DNA from: Streptomyces tirandamycinicus | Lineage (GTDB): Bacteria; Actinomycetota; Actinomycetes; Streptomycetales; Streptomycetaceae | Direction of reading: 5' to 3' | Assembly (NCBI RefSeq): GCF_003097515.1 | Contig: NZ_CP029188.1 | Location: 4,909,001 to 4,973,000, forward strand | DNA length: 64,000 bases | Part shown: positions 25,725-34,518 of the stretch, one piece after another | Position numbering within the stretch: the first letter of the stretch is position 1 | How the letters are laid out: every line of letters begins with the position of its first letter | Translations under genes and position numbers: made by a program | Notes under the pieces: model-generated | What the model was told of the DNA's origin: nothing | The model's database searches: none | The model's input: only the letters and a program-made list of their open reading frames with translations

Positions 25725-27433
25725 GCGGCATCGACCCGTACGAGTACGGCATCGACCCGTACGAGTACGCGGGCGTGCACGGCCCGCGCGCCGGAGACCG
25801 GGTGGTCCTCGGCGACTCCGGCCTGGTCGTCCGGGTGGAGTCCGACTCGCAGAAGGCCGGGGACGAGTTCCTCGCCGGCTTCGGCAAGACCGCCCGTGAC
25901 GGACTGCACCTCAAGGCGGCCGCCGTACGCGACACCTGCGACGTGGTCATCAGCAACGTGCTGGTCATCGACGCCGTCCAGGGCGTCCGCAAGGTGTCCA
26001 TCGGCATCCGCGAGGGCCGGATCGCGGGCATCGGCCGGGCCGGCAACCCGGACACCGTCGACGGCGTGGACGTCGTCGTCGGCACCGGTACGACCATCGT
26101 CTCCGGCGAGGGGCTCATCGCCACCGCCGGCGCCGTGGACACCCATGTCCACCTGCTCTCGCCGAGGGTGATGGAGGCGTCGCTCGCCTCCGGCGTCACG
26201 ACGATCATCGGCCAGGAGTTCGGCCCGGTCTGGGGCGTCGGCGTCAACTCCCCCTGGGCGCTCCGGCACGCCTTCGGCGCCTTCGACGCATGGCCCGTCA
26301 ACATCGGCTTCCTGGCCCGCGGTTCGTCCTCCGGCGAGGCCCCCCTCGTCGAGGCGCTCGCCGAGGGCGGCGCGTCCGGTTTCAAGGTCCACGAGGACAT
26401 GGGCGCCCACACCCGCGCGCTCGACACCGCCCTGCGGGTGGCCGAGGAGTACGACGTGCAGGTCGCCCTGCACAGCGACGGCCTCAACGAGTGCCTCTCC
26501 GTCGAGGACACGCTGAGGGTCCTGGAGGGCCGGACCATCCACGCCTTCCACATCGAGGGCTGCGGCGGGGGCCACGTGCCCAACGTGCTGCGCATGGCGG
26601 GGGTGCCGAACGTCATCGGCTCCTCCACCAACCCGACCCTGCCCTTCGGCCGGGACGCGGTCGCCGAGCACTACGGGATGATCGTCTCCGTACACGACCT
26701 CAAGACCGACCTGCCAGGCGACGCGGCCATGGCGCGGGACCGGATCCGCGCCGGGACGATGGGGGCCGAGGACGTGCTGCACGACCTCGGCGCGATCGGC
26801 ATCACCTCGTCCGACGCCCAGGGCATGGGCCGCGCGGGCGAGACCGTCCGGCGCACCTTCGCCATGGCCGGCAAGATGAAGGCCGAGCTGGGCCCCATGG
26901 AGGGCGACGGCGCGCACGACGACAACGCCCGCGTCCTGCGCTACATCGCCAAGCTCACCATCAACCCGGCGATCGCCCACGGGCTGTCGCACGAGATCGG
27001 CTCGATCGAGCCGGGCAAGCTCGCCGACATCGTGCTGTGGAAGCCGCAGTTCTTCGGCGCCAAGCCGCAACTGGTGCTGAAGTCGGGCTTTCCGGCGTAC
27101 GGGGTGACGGGCGACCCGAACGCGGCGACCGACACCTGCGAACCGCTCGTCCTCGGACCGCAGTTCGGGGCGCACGGCGCGACCCCGGCGGAGATTTCCG
27201 TGGCCTTCGTGTCCCAGGCCGCGGCCGCCCTCGGCGACGACACCATGCCCACCCGCAGGCGGCGTGTCGCGGTGCGCGGCACCCGCGGTATCGGCCCCAG
27301 GGACCTGCTCCGCAACTCCCGCGTCGGCCAGGTGGCCGTGGACGCGCACAGCGGACTCGTCACGCTCGACGGCGATCCCCTGCGCTCCGATCCGGTGGAG
27401 TCCATGTCCCTGAACCGCCTGTACTTCCTCTGA
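25721..27433 (+). CDS. ureC: Urease alpha (catalytic) subunit, non-canonical
   Basis: 570 residues. All nickel ligands appear conserved: HVH in DTHVHLLSP, the carbamylated Lys and next His in GFKVHEDMG, His in LHSDGLNE, His in FHIEGCGGGH and Asp in SSDAQGMGR. The mobile-flap Cys normally before the catalytic His (VCHHL) is replaced: the segment reads IVSVHDLK, keeping one His. The N-terminus repeats GIDPYEY twice through a 21-bp tandem duplication. It hydrolyses urea if metallated; accessory proteins must come from elsewhere in the genome. Confidence 0.9.
   Translation: MSGIDPYEYGIDPYEYAGVHGPRAGDRVVLGDSGLVVRVESDSQKAGDEFLAGFGKTARDGLHLKAAAVRDTCDVVISNVLVIDAVQGVRKVSIGIREGRIAGIGRAGNPDTVDGVDVVVGTGTTIVSGEGLIATAGAVDTHVHLLSPRVMEASLASGVTTIIGQEFGPVWGVGVNSPWALRHAFGAFDAWPVNIGFLARGSSSGEAPLVEALAEGGASGFKVHEDMGAHTRALDTALRVAEEYDVQVALHSDGLNECLSVEDTLRVLEGRTIHAFHIEGCGGGHVPNVLRMAGVPNVIGSSTNPTLPFGRDAVAEHYGMIVSVHDLKTDLPGDAAMARDRIRAGTMGAEDVLHDLGAIGITSSDAQGMGRAGETVRRTFAMAGKMKAELGPMEGDGAHDDNARVLRYIAKLTINPAIAHGLSHEIGSIEPGKLADIVLWKPQFFGAKPQLVLKSGFPAYGVTGDPNAATDTCEPLVLGPQFGAHGATPAEISVAFVSQAAAALGDDTMPTRRRRVAVRGTRGIGPRDLLRNSRVGQVAVDAHSGLVTLDGDPLRSDPVESMSLNRLYFL
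25727..25768 (+). repeat. 21-bp tandem duplication at the start of ureC
   Basis: Two adjacent in-frame copies of a 21-base unit (GGCATCGACCCGTACGAGTA plus C) encode GIDPYEY-GIDPYEY at residues 3-16 of the alpha subunit. In ordinary ureases this segment occurs once. Confidence 0.85.
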
Positions 27434-27484
27434 GCCCGCCCGAGTTCCCGAGCCCTGCTCCGAACCCCTCACCAAGGATCCGTG

Positions 27485-28504
27485 ATGACGTTCCGCATGC
27501 CGCCCGAGTGGGCCCCGCACGAGCGAACCTGGATGGCCTGGCCGGGCCCCAACCCGACCTTCACCGACGACGTGGAGCTCGCCGAGGCCCGTGCCGCCTG
27601 GGCCGCCGTCGCCCGCGCCGTGCGCCGCTTCGAACCGGTCACCATGGTGGTGGGACCCGGGCAGACGGAGGGCGCGCGGGCGCTGCTGGGGGCGGACGTC
27701 GAGATCGTGGAGCGCGAGCTGGACGACGCGTGGATGCGGGACATCGGCCCGACGTTCGTCACCGACGGCGAGGGCGGCCTCGCCGCAGTGGACTGGGTGT
27801 TCAACGGCTGGGGCGCCCAGGACTGGGCGCGCTGGGAGCACGACTCCAAGATCGCCCGCCATGTGGCGGACCTGGTGGACGTGCCCGTCCTGCCCTCGAC
27901 GCTCGTCAACGAGGGCGGCGCGATCCACGTCGACGGCGAGGGCACGGTCCTGCTGACGGAGACCGTCCAGCTCGGTGCCGGGCGCAACCCCGGCTGGACG
28001 CGTGAGCAGGTCGAGGCGGAGATCCACGCCAAGCTCGGTACCAGCAAGGCGATCTGGCTGCCGCACGGCCTGTCCGGCGACTACGGCAGATACGGCACCC
28101 AGGGCCATGTCGACATCGTCGCGGCGTTCGCCCGGCCGGGTGTGGTCCTCGTCCACAGCCAGAAGGACCCGGCCCACCCGGATCACGAGCGCTCCCGGAC
28201 GTACGCGGAGATCCTCCGCGGTCACACGGACGCCCGCGGGCGCACGCTGGAGGTCGTCGAGGTCCCGGCGCCGACCGTGCTGAGGGACGAGCAGGGGGAG
28301 TGGGTCGACTACTCGTACATCAACCACTACCTCTGCAACGGGGGAGTGGTACTGGGCTCCTTCGACGACCCCCACGACGAGATCGCGGCCGGCATCTTCC
28401 GCCGCCTCTTCCCGGAGCGGACGGTGACCCTGGTCGACGCCCGCGCGGTCTTCGCGGGCGGCGGGGGCGTGCACTGCATCACCCAGCAGCAGCCGAAGGC
28501 CTGA
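27485..28504 (+). CDS. aguA: Agmatine deiminase
   Basis: 339 residues of the guanidino-modifying family. The N-terminal MPPEWAPHERTWMAWP and the C-terminal FAGGGGVHCITQQQP, which contains the nucleophilic Cys, are diagnostic; NEGGAIHVDGEG and AWMRDIGP carry substrate-binding acidic residues. It converts agmatine to N-carbamoylputrescine and ammonia. ATG 27485 is preferred to the GTG three bases earlier, since AAGGA lies six bases before it. It follows the urease genes by 51 bases, fitting a nitrogen-scavenging operon. Confidence 0.9.
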   Translation: MTFRMPPEWAPHERTWMAWPGPNPTFTDDVELAEARAAWAAVARAVRRFEPVTMVVGPGQTEGARALLGADVEIVERELDDAWMRDIGPTFVTDGEGGLAAVDWVFNGWGAQDWARWEHDSKIARHVADLVDVPVLPSTLVNEGGAIHVDGEGTVLLTETVQLGAGRNPGWTREQVEAEIHAKLGTSKAIWLPHGLSGDYGRYGTQGHVDIVAAFARPGVVLVHSQKDPAHPDHERSRTYAEILRGHTDARGRTLEVVEVPAPTVLRDEQGEWVDYSYINHYLCNGGVVLGSFDDPHDEIAAGIFRRLFPERTVTLVDARAVFAGGGGVHCITQQQPKA

Positions 28505-28685
28505 CCCGGTGCCCGGGAGTGCCCGGCACGGCGCGTGCGCTTCGCCGTCCACCGGGCGGCGAGGCTCCGGTGTCCGGGCCCCGGCACGGCGGCCCTCCGG
28601 CGGGCCCGGGAACCGGCCTCGGGGCCGCCCCGGGCCCGCTCCGGGCCCGTCGGCGGCCGGCCGGGGGATCGGGTAGAACGTACGG

Positions 28686-29294
28686 GTGAACGTTCCTCCG
28701 GGCTCCCGACGCCGCAACACCGCACCTCCCCGCGAGGAGGTGCTCGCCGCGGCGATGGCGACGATCGCCGAGCACGGGCTCGACGGGCTGACCATGGCCG
28801 GACTCGGCCGCGAGGTCGGTATGAGCAGCGGGCATCTGCTCTACTACTTCCGCACCAAGGACGAGCTGCTGCTGCGGACCCTGGAGTGGAGCGAGGGGCG
28901 GCTCGGTCTCGAGCGCAGCGCGCTGCTGTCCCGTCCGGCCACCGCCGGCGAGCGGCTCGACGCGTATGTGGACCTGTACGTCCCCGACGGGCCCCGCGAT
29001 CCGCACTGGACGCTGTGGCTGGAGGTCTGGAACCGCTCGCAGAACGCGGACGAGGACGCCCGCGCCCGGCAGGCCGCCATCGAGGGCGCCTGGCACCGCG
29101 ATCTCGTCGCCCTGCTCGCCGAGGGCGTCTCGCGCGGCGAGTTCCGCGCCGTGGACCCGGACCGCTACGCCGCGCGGCTGCGTGCGCTGCTCGACGGCTT
29201 CAGCGTGCATGTGGCGGTCGGCATACCGGGCACCGGCCGGGACCAGGTGCTGGCCCATGTGCGGGAGTTCATCGCCGACTCGCTGCTCCCGTGA
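28686..29294 (+). CDS. TetR-family transcriptional regulator
   Basis: 202 residues. The N-terminal helix-turn-helix (residues 15-60) reads VLAAAMATIAEHGLDGLTMAG followed by VGMSSGHLLYYFRTKDELL (each a segment of the domain), typical of BetI-like TetR proteins; the remainder is an all-helical ligand domain. The GTG start lies just after GGGTAGAACGTACG, where no strong ribosome site is seen. It follows the urease/agmatine deiminase genes on the same strand and may repress them. Ligand unknown. Confidence 0.85.
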   Translation: MNVPPGSRRRNTAPPREEVLAAAMATIAEHGLDGLTMAGLGREVGMSSGHLLYYFRTKDELLLRTLEWSEGRLGLERSALLSRPATAGERLDAYVDLYVPDGPRDPHWTLWLEVWNRSQNADEDARARQAAIEGAWHRDLVALLAEGVSRGEFRAVDPDRYAARLRALLDGFSVHVAVGIPGTGRDQVLAHVREFIADSLLP

Positions 29295-29470
29295 CCGCCG
29301 GCCGCCGCGCCCGGGGTGCCCGGCCGCCCGGCCCTTCGGCGGCGCGGTCCCGCGGGGGTACGGGCGCCGCCGGTAGCGGCCGGACGCTCCACGGGCGCGG
29401 GCGCCACGGTACGGGTCGGGCCGGGGGCTGTCCGGGCCGCCCGGACGGTCCGCGGGCGCGGGCGCCGCGC

Positions 29471-29605
29471 CGGTGGTCACCGTCCCGCGCCGTGGTCACC
29501 GTCCCGCGCCGTGGTCATCCCTCGTGCCGTGGTCATCGTCCCGCGCCGGTGGTCATCTCCTCGTGCCGTGGTCGTCGCCCCGCGCCGGTGGTCATCTCCC
29601 CGCGG
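29471..29605. repeat. Seven tandem ~19-bp repeats reaching into a gene's stop codon
   Basis: Degenerate units of the form CGTGGTCACCGTCCCGCGC occur seven times in a row. The last copy contains the stop codon (29592-29594) of the minus-strand gene. Upstream, 29295-29470 is GC-rich filler with no gene I can support. Confidence 0.8.
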
Positions 29606-30443
29606 CCGCCTCCGGCTGCTGCCCGAGGCGCTGGTGCATCTTCCGCAGCGTGTCGGTGGCGTACTTCCGGATCTGCGCGTCCAGATCGGCCTTGCCGACC
29701 ACGTAGGCGCTGAGGACGTTCCGGCCGTCCCGCCCGGTGGCGATCACATAGACGTCGTTGACCTTGGCCCCCTTCGCCGTGACCACCTGGCGGCCCTCCT
29801 CGGCGACCAGTTCGTCGAAGCCCGGCAGTTCCGGGGGGCTCGCCTCGCGCACGTCGTTCCAGCGCTCCTTGCCGCGGAACTGCTCCGGACAGCGGTGGAT
29901 GTTGTCCCGGGCGTCGGCGAGGTACCGCTGCGCCGTGGCGTCGTCGGCGAACACCTTGACCTCGGACGTCCCCGCGATGCCCGTCGCCGTCTCGGTCACG
30001 TTGCGCAGCAGCGACGCCAGCGTTCCGATGCGGCTGGGCCGGCTGGCGAACTCGCAGTTCTCCCGCACCAGTGACTCCGGGGCGGGGTCCACCTCGTACG
30101 GTGTGTGCCGGGCGAAGCCGGGACCCCAGTCCGGGGGTGTGAGCGCGACCCGCGTCGCGACGGCCCGCGCCTCGGCCTCCGCGGCCTTGGTGTCGGTGGG
30201 CCGCGTTCCGGTGGGCGCGGGCGAGACCGCACCCCCGCCGCCCTCGTCATCGCCGCCGCCGAGCGACATCACCAGCACCACGGTGAGCACCAGCACCGCG
30301 GCCGCGCCTCCGGCGATCAGTGCACGCCTGCGCCGGTCGCCTCCGCGGCGTGCCCCGCCCCCCGGAGGGGGCTGACCGGGAGGCGGTCCGGAGGGCCGGG
30401 GGACGGGTCCCGTGGGCGGACCCGTGGGGGGGAGTGAGCTCAT
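29592..30443 (-). CDS. Hypothetical membrane-anchored extracytoplasmic protein
   Basis: 283 residues: a Pro/Gly-rich cytoplasmic N-terminus (1-35), an Arg-rich stretch, one membrane helix (about 41-60, ALIAGGAAAVLVLTVVLVMS) and an exported domain of about 220 residues with a Cys pair (ENCEF and HRCPEQ) that may form a disulfide. No known domain is recognised. The start at 30443 is the first ATG giving this standard topology. The stop lies in a tandem-repeat array. Role unknown; it may be a cell-envelope sensor. Confidence 0.7.
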   Translation of the reverse strand: MSSLPPTGPPTGPVPRPSGPPPGQPPPGGGARRGGDRRRRALIAGGAAAVLVLTVVLVMSLGGGDDEGGGGAVSPAPTGTRPTDTKAAEAEARAVATRVALTPPDWGPGFARHTPYEVDPAPESLVRENCEFASRPSRIGTLASLLRNVTETATGIAGTSEVKVFADDATAQRYLADARDNIHRCPEQFRGKERWNDVREASPPELPGFDELVAEEGRQVVTAKGAKVNDVYVIATGRDGRNVLSAYVVGKADLDAQIRKYATDTLRKMHQRLGQQPEAAAGR

Positions 30444-30568
30444 GGGGATTCCCCTACCACCCGGCCGGGCGGCCCCCGCCCGCCGATCGGGTGCCGGAGC
30501 GGGCCCGATCGCCTGCGCGGTCGGCACACCGCCCGCATACTGAGACCGCTGTCCACCCCGGCACGCAT

Positions 30569-30643
30569 ATGTGGCAGACTGCCACCGTGCTCGCATTCGC
30601 CATGATTATCGGCAGCAGCGCGCCGGTCCGCAGTGACCGCTGA
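30569..30643 (+). CDS. cimA leader peptide
   Basis: 24 codons starting ATG-TGG-CAG (MWQTATVLAFAMIIGSSAPV and four more). It contains adjacent Ile-Ile codons (ATT ATC), plus Val-Leu, and ends 57 bases before a strong U-tract terminator that precedes cimA. Citramalate synthase feeds isoleucine synthesis, so an Ile-sensing leader makes sense. The peptide is supported by position and codon content, not by a clear ribosome site. Confidence 0.55.
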   Translation: MWQTATVLAFAMIIGSSAPVRSDR

Positions 30644-30699
30644 ACCGTGGACAGCAACCCCCCGCGGCGGCGGCACCGTGCCCCAGACCCGCGCGCAGA

Positions 30700-30725
30700 C
30701 CTCTCGCACCCGCGAGGGGTTTTTT
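30700..30725 (+). terminator. Attenuator terminator upstream of cimA
   Basis: CCTCTCGC and GCGAGGGG form an 8-bp stem (one G-U pair) with loop ACCC, followed by six T. U-tract terminators are uncommon in Streptomyces, and this one lies between a leader peptide and the biosynthetic gene, which suggests transcription attenuation. Confidence 0.75.
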
Positions 30726-30829
30726 CGTTTTGCGGCCCCACCCGCGGCCGGAGACCGAGGCGCGCGAAGATGGGGGCAAGTGGAGCCAGAGCTTCCGGAG
30801 CCACTCATCCGACAGGAGTCACAACAGCC

Positions 30830-32455
30830 ATGACCACAGAGGCCACCGACACCGATGGGTACACGGTCCTCGACGACGGCTTCCATGTCTTCGACACCAC
30901 GCTGCGCGACGGAGCGCAGCGCGAGGGCATCAACCTCACCGTCGCGGACAAGCTGACCATCGCCCGGCACCTCGACGAGTTCGGCGTGGGCTTCATCGAG
31001 GGCGGCTGGCCGGGCGCCAACCCCCGGGACACGGAGTTCTTCGCCCGGGCCCGCCAGGAGATCGACTTCAAGCACGCCCAGCTCGTCGCCTTCGGCGCCA
31101 CCCGCCGTGCGGGTGCGGCCGCCGCCGAGGACCCGCAGGTCAAGGCATTGCTGGACTCCGGGGCCCCGGTGATCACACTGGTGGCCAAGTCCCACGACCG
31201 CCATGTCGAACTCGCGCTGCGCACGACCCTCGACGAGAACCTGGAGATGGTCCGCGACACCGTCTCCCATCTGCGCGCGCAGGGCAGACGCGTGTTCGTC
31301 GACTGCGAGCACTTCTTCGACGGCTACCGCGCCAATCCCGGCTACGCCAAGGCGGTCGTCCGCACCGCCCACGAGGCGGGCGCCGACGTGGTCATCCTCT
31401 GCGACACCAACGGCGGCATGCTGCCCGCCCAGGTCCAGGCGGTCGTCGCCACCGTCCTCGCCGACACCGGCGCGCGCCTCGGCATCCACGCCCAGGACGA
31501 CACCGGGTGCGCGGTGGCGAACACGCTCGCCGCCGTCGACGCGGGTGCGACGCACGTCCAGTGCACCGCCAACGGCTACGGGGAGCGCGTCGGCAACGCC
31601 AACCTCTTCCCGGTCGTGGCGGCGCTGGAGCTGAAGTACGGCAAGCAGGTGCTGCCCCCGGGCGCACTGCGGGAGATGACCCGGATCTCGCACGCCATCG
31701 CCGAGGTCGTCAACCTCACGCCGTCCACCCACCAGCCCTACGTGGGTGTCTCCGCCTTCGCCCACAAGGCCGGGCTGCACGCCTCCGCGATCAAGGTCGA
31801 CCCCGACCTCTACCAGCACATCGACCCCGAGCGGGTCGGCAACACCATGCGGATGCTGGTCTCCGACATGGCCGGCCGCGCCTCCGTCGAGCTCAAGGGC
31901 AGGGAGCTCGGCGTCGACCTCCGCGGCGACCGGGAGCTCATCGGCCGGGTCGTCGAGCGGGTCAAGGAGCGCGAACTGCGCGGCTACACGTACGAGGCCG
32001 CCGACGCGTCCTTCGAGCTGCTGCTGCGCGCGGAGGCGGAAGGGCGTGCGCTCACCTACTTCCGCACCGAGTCCTGGCGGGTCATCGTCGAGGACCGTCC
32101 CGACGGCAGCCACGCCAACGAGGCCACGGTGAAGCTGTGGGCCAAGGGCGAGCGCATCGTCGCCACCGCCGAGGGCAACGGTCCCGTCAACGCGCTGGAC
32201 CGGGCGATGCGGGTGGGCCTGGAGCGGATCTACCCCCAGCTCGCCAAGCTGGAGCTGGTCGACTACCGCGTCCGCATCCTCGAGGGCCGGCACGGCACGG
32301 GCTCGACCACCCGGGTGCTGGTCACCACCGGCGACGGCACCGGCGAATGGTCCACGGTGGGCGTCGGCGACAACATCATCGCCGCCTCCTGGCAGGCCCT
32401 GGAGGACGCGTACACCTACGGACTGCTGCGCGCGGGCGTCGAGCCCGCGGAGTAG
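30830..32455 (+). CDS. cimA: Citramalate synthase (isopropylmalate synthase family)
   Basis: 541 residues. The HMGL-like barrel begins with FHVFDTTLRDGAQREG (about 18-33), the metal-binding and catalytic segment; GIHAQDDTGCAVANT (about 221-235) and HVQCTANGYGERVGNANL are family signatures, and the C-terminal allosteric (LeuA dimer) domain occupies about 400-535. The length and lack of a LeuA-type N-terminal extension fit CimA, which condenses pyruvate and acetyl-CoA to (R)-citramalate, the threonine-independent route to 2-oxobutyrate and isoleucine. ATG follows AGGAG. It lies behind an attenuator. Confidence 0.88.
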   Translation: MTTEATDTDGYTVLDDGFHVFDTTLRDGAQREGINLTVADKLTIARHLDEFGVGFIEGGWPGANPRDTEFFARARQEIDFKHAQLVAFGATRRAGAAAAEDPQVKALLDSGAPVITLVAKSHDRHVELALRTTLDENLEMVRDTVSHLRAQGRRVFVDCEHFFDGYRANPGYAKAVVRTAHEAGADVVILCDTNGGMLPAQVQAVVATVLADTGARLGIHAQDDTGCAVANTLAAVDAGATHVQCTANGYGERVGNANLFPVVAALELKYGKQVLPPGALREMTRISHAIAEVVNLTPSTHQPYVGVSAFAHKAGLHASAIKVDPDLYQHIDPERVGNTMRMLVSDMAGRASVELKGRELGVDLRGDRELIGRVVERVKERELRGYTYEAADASFELLLRAEAEGRALTYFRTESWRVIVEDRPDGSHANEATVKLWAKGERIVATAEGNGPVNALDRAMRVGLERIYPQLAKLELVDYRVRILEGRHGTGSTTRVLVTTGDGTGEWSTVGVGDNIIAASWQALEDAYTYGLLRAGVEPAE

Positions 32456-32530
32456 CCGGGCCCGCGGAGTAGCCGGGGCCGCGAGGTGCCGGCCTTCGGG
32501 GTGCCGGGCCCGCGGAGTGGCCGGGCCCGT
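32447..32530 (+). repeat. Tandem repeat including the cimA stop codon
   Basis: CCCGCGGAGTAGCCGGG, whose TAG is the cimA stop, is repeated directly after itself and again in degenerate form to about 32530. Confidence 0.7.
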
Positions 32531-32554
32531 CGGCGGCTCCTGGTGCTGCACACG

Positions 32555-32578
32555 GCCCCTGGTGGCACCACCAGGGGC
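32555..32578 (+). terminator. cimA terminator
   Basis: GCCCCTGGTGG and CCACCAGGGGC are perfect inverted repeats with two bases between them, giving a strong hairpin about 100 bases after the cimA stop. Confidence 0.8.
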
Positions 32579-32616
32579 TATGTCCTATTCCGCGCTGTTC
32601 AGGTAGCTTCGATGCT

Positions 32617-33942
32617 ATGAGGACCAGGCCGTTCGCCCTGCTGTCTGCCCTCGCCGGGCTGGCACTCCTTCTGCTGCTGGCCCTGGCTCCCGGCGCGGGC
32701 GCCGGAACCACGGGCGTCTCCGACGCGGCCGCCGCGCTGAAGCAGGACCCGGTCTATGTGGACCCGGCCGCCCGTGCCCAGCTCTCCCAGGCCGACGAGA
32801 AGGCCCTCGAGCAGAGGATCGTGAACGCGGACAAGCCCGTGTTCGTCGCCGTCCTGCCCGAGAGCCCGCAGTTCCCCGCGGACAGCGTGCTGCGCGATCT
32901 GCGTACCGCCACCGGAATCACCGGGCTGTACGGCATCCGCCTCGGCGACCGCTTCGACGCGGGCGCCGACGGCACCGTGATGCCGCGGAACGCGGTGCGC
33001 AACCTCGTCTCCGGAGTGAACACCCCGGGTACGGACGCCGCCACACAGCTCGGCAACTTCGTCGACCAGGCGCTCCCCACCGTCCGCGGCAGCGCACCGG
33101 CGTCCTGGAGCGACGGATCCGACCCCACCGGCGCCGGGACGGGCTCGCTGATCGCCGTGGGCGCCGTGCTCGCCGCGGGCGGCGCCGGCGCCTACGCCGT
33201 GGTCCGCCGCAACCGCCGCCGCAGGGCCGAGGAGGAGCGGGCGGCGCTGGAGAAGCTGCGGGTGGTCGTCGACGAGGACATCACCGCCTACGGCGAGGAG
33301 CTGGACCGGCTCGACTTCCACCCGTCCGAGCCGGGCGCCGACGACGCGATGCGCGCCGACTACGAACGCGCCCTGGACTCCTACGAGGAGGCCAAGTCCG
33401 CCATGGCGGCCGCGGAACACCCCCACGACGTGCGGGTCGTCACCGGGGCGCTGGAGGAGGGCCGCTACGCGCTGGCGGTGCTGGCCGCGCGCAGGGAGGG
33501 CGCCCCGCTCCCCGAGCGCCGGGCTCCGTGCTTCTTCGACCCGCGCCACGGCCCGTCCACGGCCGACATGAGCTGGACCCCGGCGGCCGGCACCCCCCGC
33601 GAGGTACCCGTGTGCGCCGCCGACGCGGCCCGTCTCCAGGACGGCGAGGACCCCATGGCCCGGACCGTGGAGACCGAGTCCGGCCGCCGCCCGTACTGGG
33701 AGGCCGGTCCGGCCTACGGGCCCTGGGCGGGCGGCTACTTCGGCGGCGCGCTGCTGCCCGGCCTGCTCGCCGGCACGCTGCTGGGCAGTGCCCTGTCCAC
33801 CCCGGCGTACGGCGCCGAGTACGGCGGCGGCGATTTCGACGGCGGCGACTTCTCCGGGGCCGACTTCAGCTCCTCCGACTTCGGCGGCGGCTTCGGCGAC
33901 TGGGGCTCCGGAGGAGGCTTCGACGGAGGCGGTGGATTCTGA
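32617..33942 (+). CDS. Exported, membrane-anchored protein with Gly-rich tail
   Basis: 441 residues. An N-terminal signal peptide (about 1-28, ending PGAGA) is followed by a domain of roughly 140 residues that resembles exported TPM-like folds only loosely, a membrane helix near 167-190 followed by RRNRRRR, a coiled-coil-like acidic stretch (205-270), and a C-terminus rich in Gly, Asp, Phe and Ser (GGGDFDGGDFSGADFSSSDF). Similar Gly-rich tails occur in actinobacterial surface proteins. The stop overlaps the DUF1876 gene start, so the two may work together. Function unknown. Confidence 0.75.
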   Translation: MRTRPFALLSALAGLALLLLLALAPGAGAGTTGVSDAAAALKQDPVYVDPAARAQLSQADEKALEQRIVNADKPVFVAVLPESPQFPADSVLRDLRTATGITGLYGIRLGDRFDAGADGTVMPRNAVRNLVSGVNTPGTDAATQLGNFVDQALPTVRGSAPASWSDGSDPTGAGTGSLIAVGAVLAAGGAGAYAVVRRNRRRRAEEERAALEKLRVVVDEDITAYGEELDRLDFHPSEPGADDAMRADYERALDSYEEAKSAMAAAEHPHDVRVVTGALEEGRYALAVLAARREGAPLPERRAPCFFDPRHGPSTADMSWTPAAGTPREVPVCAADAARLQDGEDPMARTVETESGRRPYWEAGPAYGPWAGGYFGGALLPGLLAGTLLGSALSTPAYGAEYGGGDFDGGDFSGADFSSSDFGGGFGDWGSGGGFDGGGGF

Positions 33943-34214
33943 TGCGCACCAAGAAGTGGAACGTCGAGATCGTCATCACCGAGAGCGACCGCACCACCCA
34001 GGCGGAGGCGCGTCTGCGGGGCCAGAACGCGGAACTGTACGTCGGCGAGGGCACGGCCCACCGCAACCGAGCGGACCAGGACATCCCCCATATCGGCGAT
34101 GAACTGGCGGTGGCGCGGGCCCTGAACGGGGTGAGCCACTCGCTGCTGCACGAGGTGGCCGCGGAGATCGAGACCCGCACGGGCGAGTCGGTCCACCGCC
34201 TCCGCGCGGGCTGA
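33942..34214 (+). CDS. DUF1876 domain protein
   Basis: 90 residues, matching the small actinobacterial DUF1876 family: KKWNVEIVITESDRTTQAEA, then GTAHRNRADQDIPHIGDEL and SHSLLHEVAAEIE (segments). The family adopts a dsRBD-like alpha/beta fold. ATG overlaps the preceding stop (TGATG), so translation is coupled. Role unknown. Its own stop lies at the start of a tandem repeat. Confidence 0.82.
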   Translation: MRTKKWNVEIVITESDRTTQAEARLRGQNAELYVGEGTAHRNRADQDIPHIGDELAVARALNGVSHSLLHEVAAEIETRTGESVHRLRAG

Positions 34215-34335
34215 GCCACCGGCTCCGCGGGCCGAGCCACCGGCCCTACGAGGGCTGAGCCACCGGCCCCACGCGGGCTGGGCCGCCCCGCCTCGCGCGG
34301 GCCGAGCCACCGCCTCCACCAGGGCCGAGCCAGGG
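34208..34335 (+). repeat. Degenerate ~27-bp repeats starting at a stop codon
   Basis: Units like GGGCTGAGCCACCGGC recur about five times from the stop of the DUF1876 gene. The remaining space to the acetyltransferase gene (34336-34518) has no coding sequence I can support. Confidence 0.65.
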
Positions 34336-34518
34336 CCCGCGCCGTCGATCCGCTCCGTTCGGTGACGCAACCTGTGCGAAGCGTAGCCAGGATGGCGCGA
34401 ACCCCTCTTGAGTCGGCGTTGCGGTCGCAAAAGACTGTGACATGTGCCGCGACGGGCGTCCGCCCGTACGGGGGTCCGCGGCGCTCCATTCGTACCGGCC
34501 GACCGAGGAGGCCCCCGT

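Noticed and set aside
25577..28795. Long minus-strand frame opposite the urease and agmatine deiminase genes
   Set aside because: No domain match and composition typical of antisense frames; the plus strand has intact enzymes with catalytic motifs.
29471..29605. CRISPR-like array
   Set aside because: Repeats are directly adjacent, degenerate and about 19 bp without unique spacers; no cas genes nearby.
30569..30829. T-box riboswitch upstream of cimA
   Set aside because: I could not find a convincing T-box UGGNACC sequence or stem I; the leader peptide plus terminator explains the region better.
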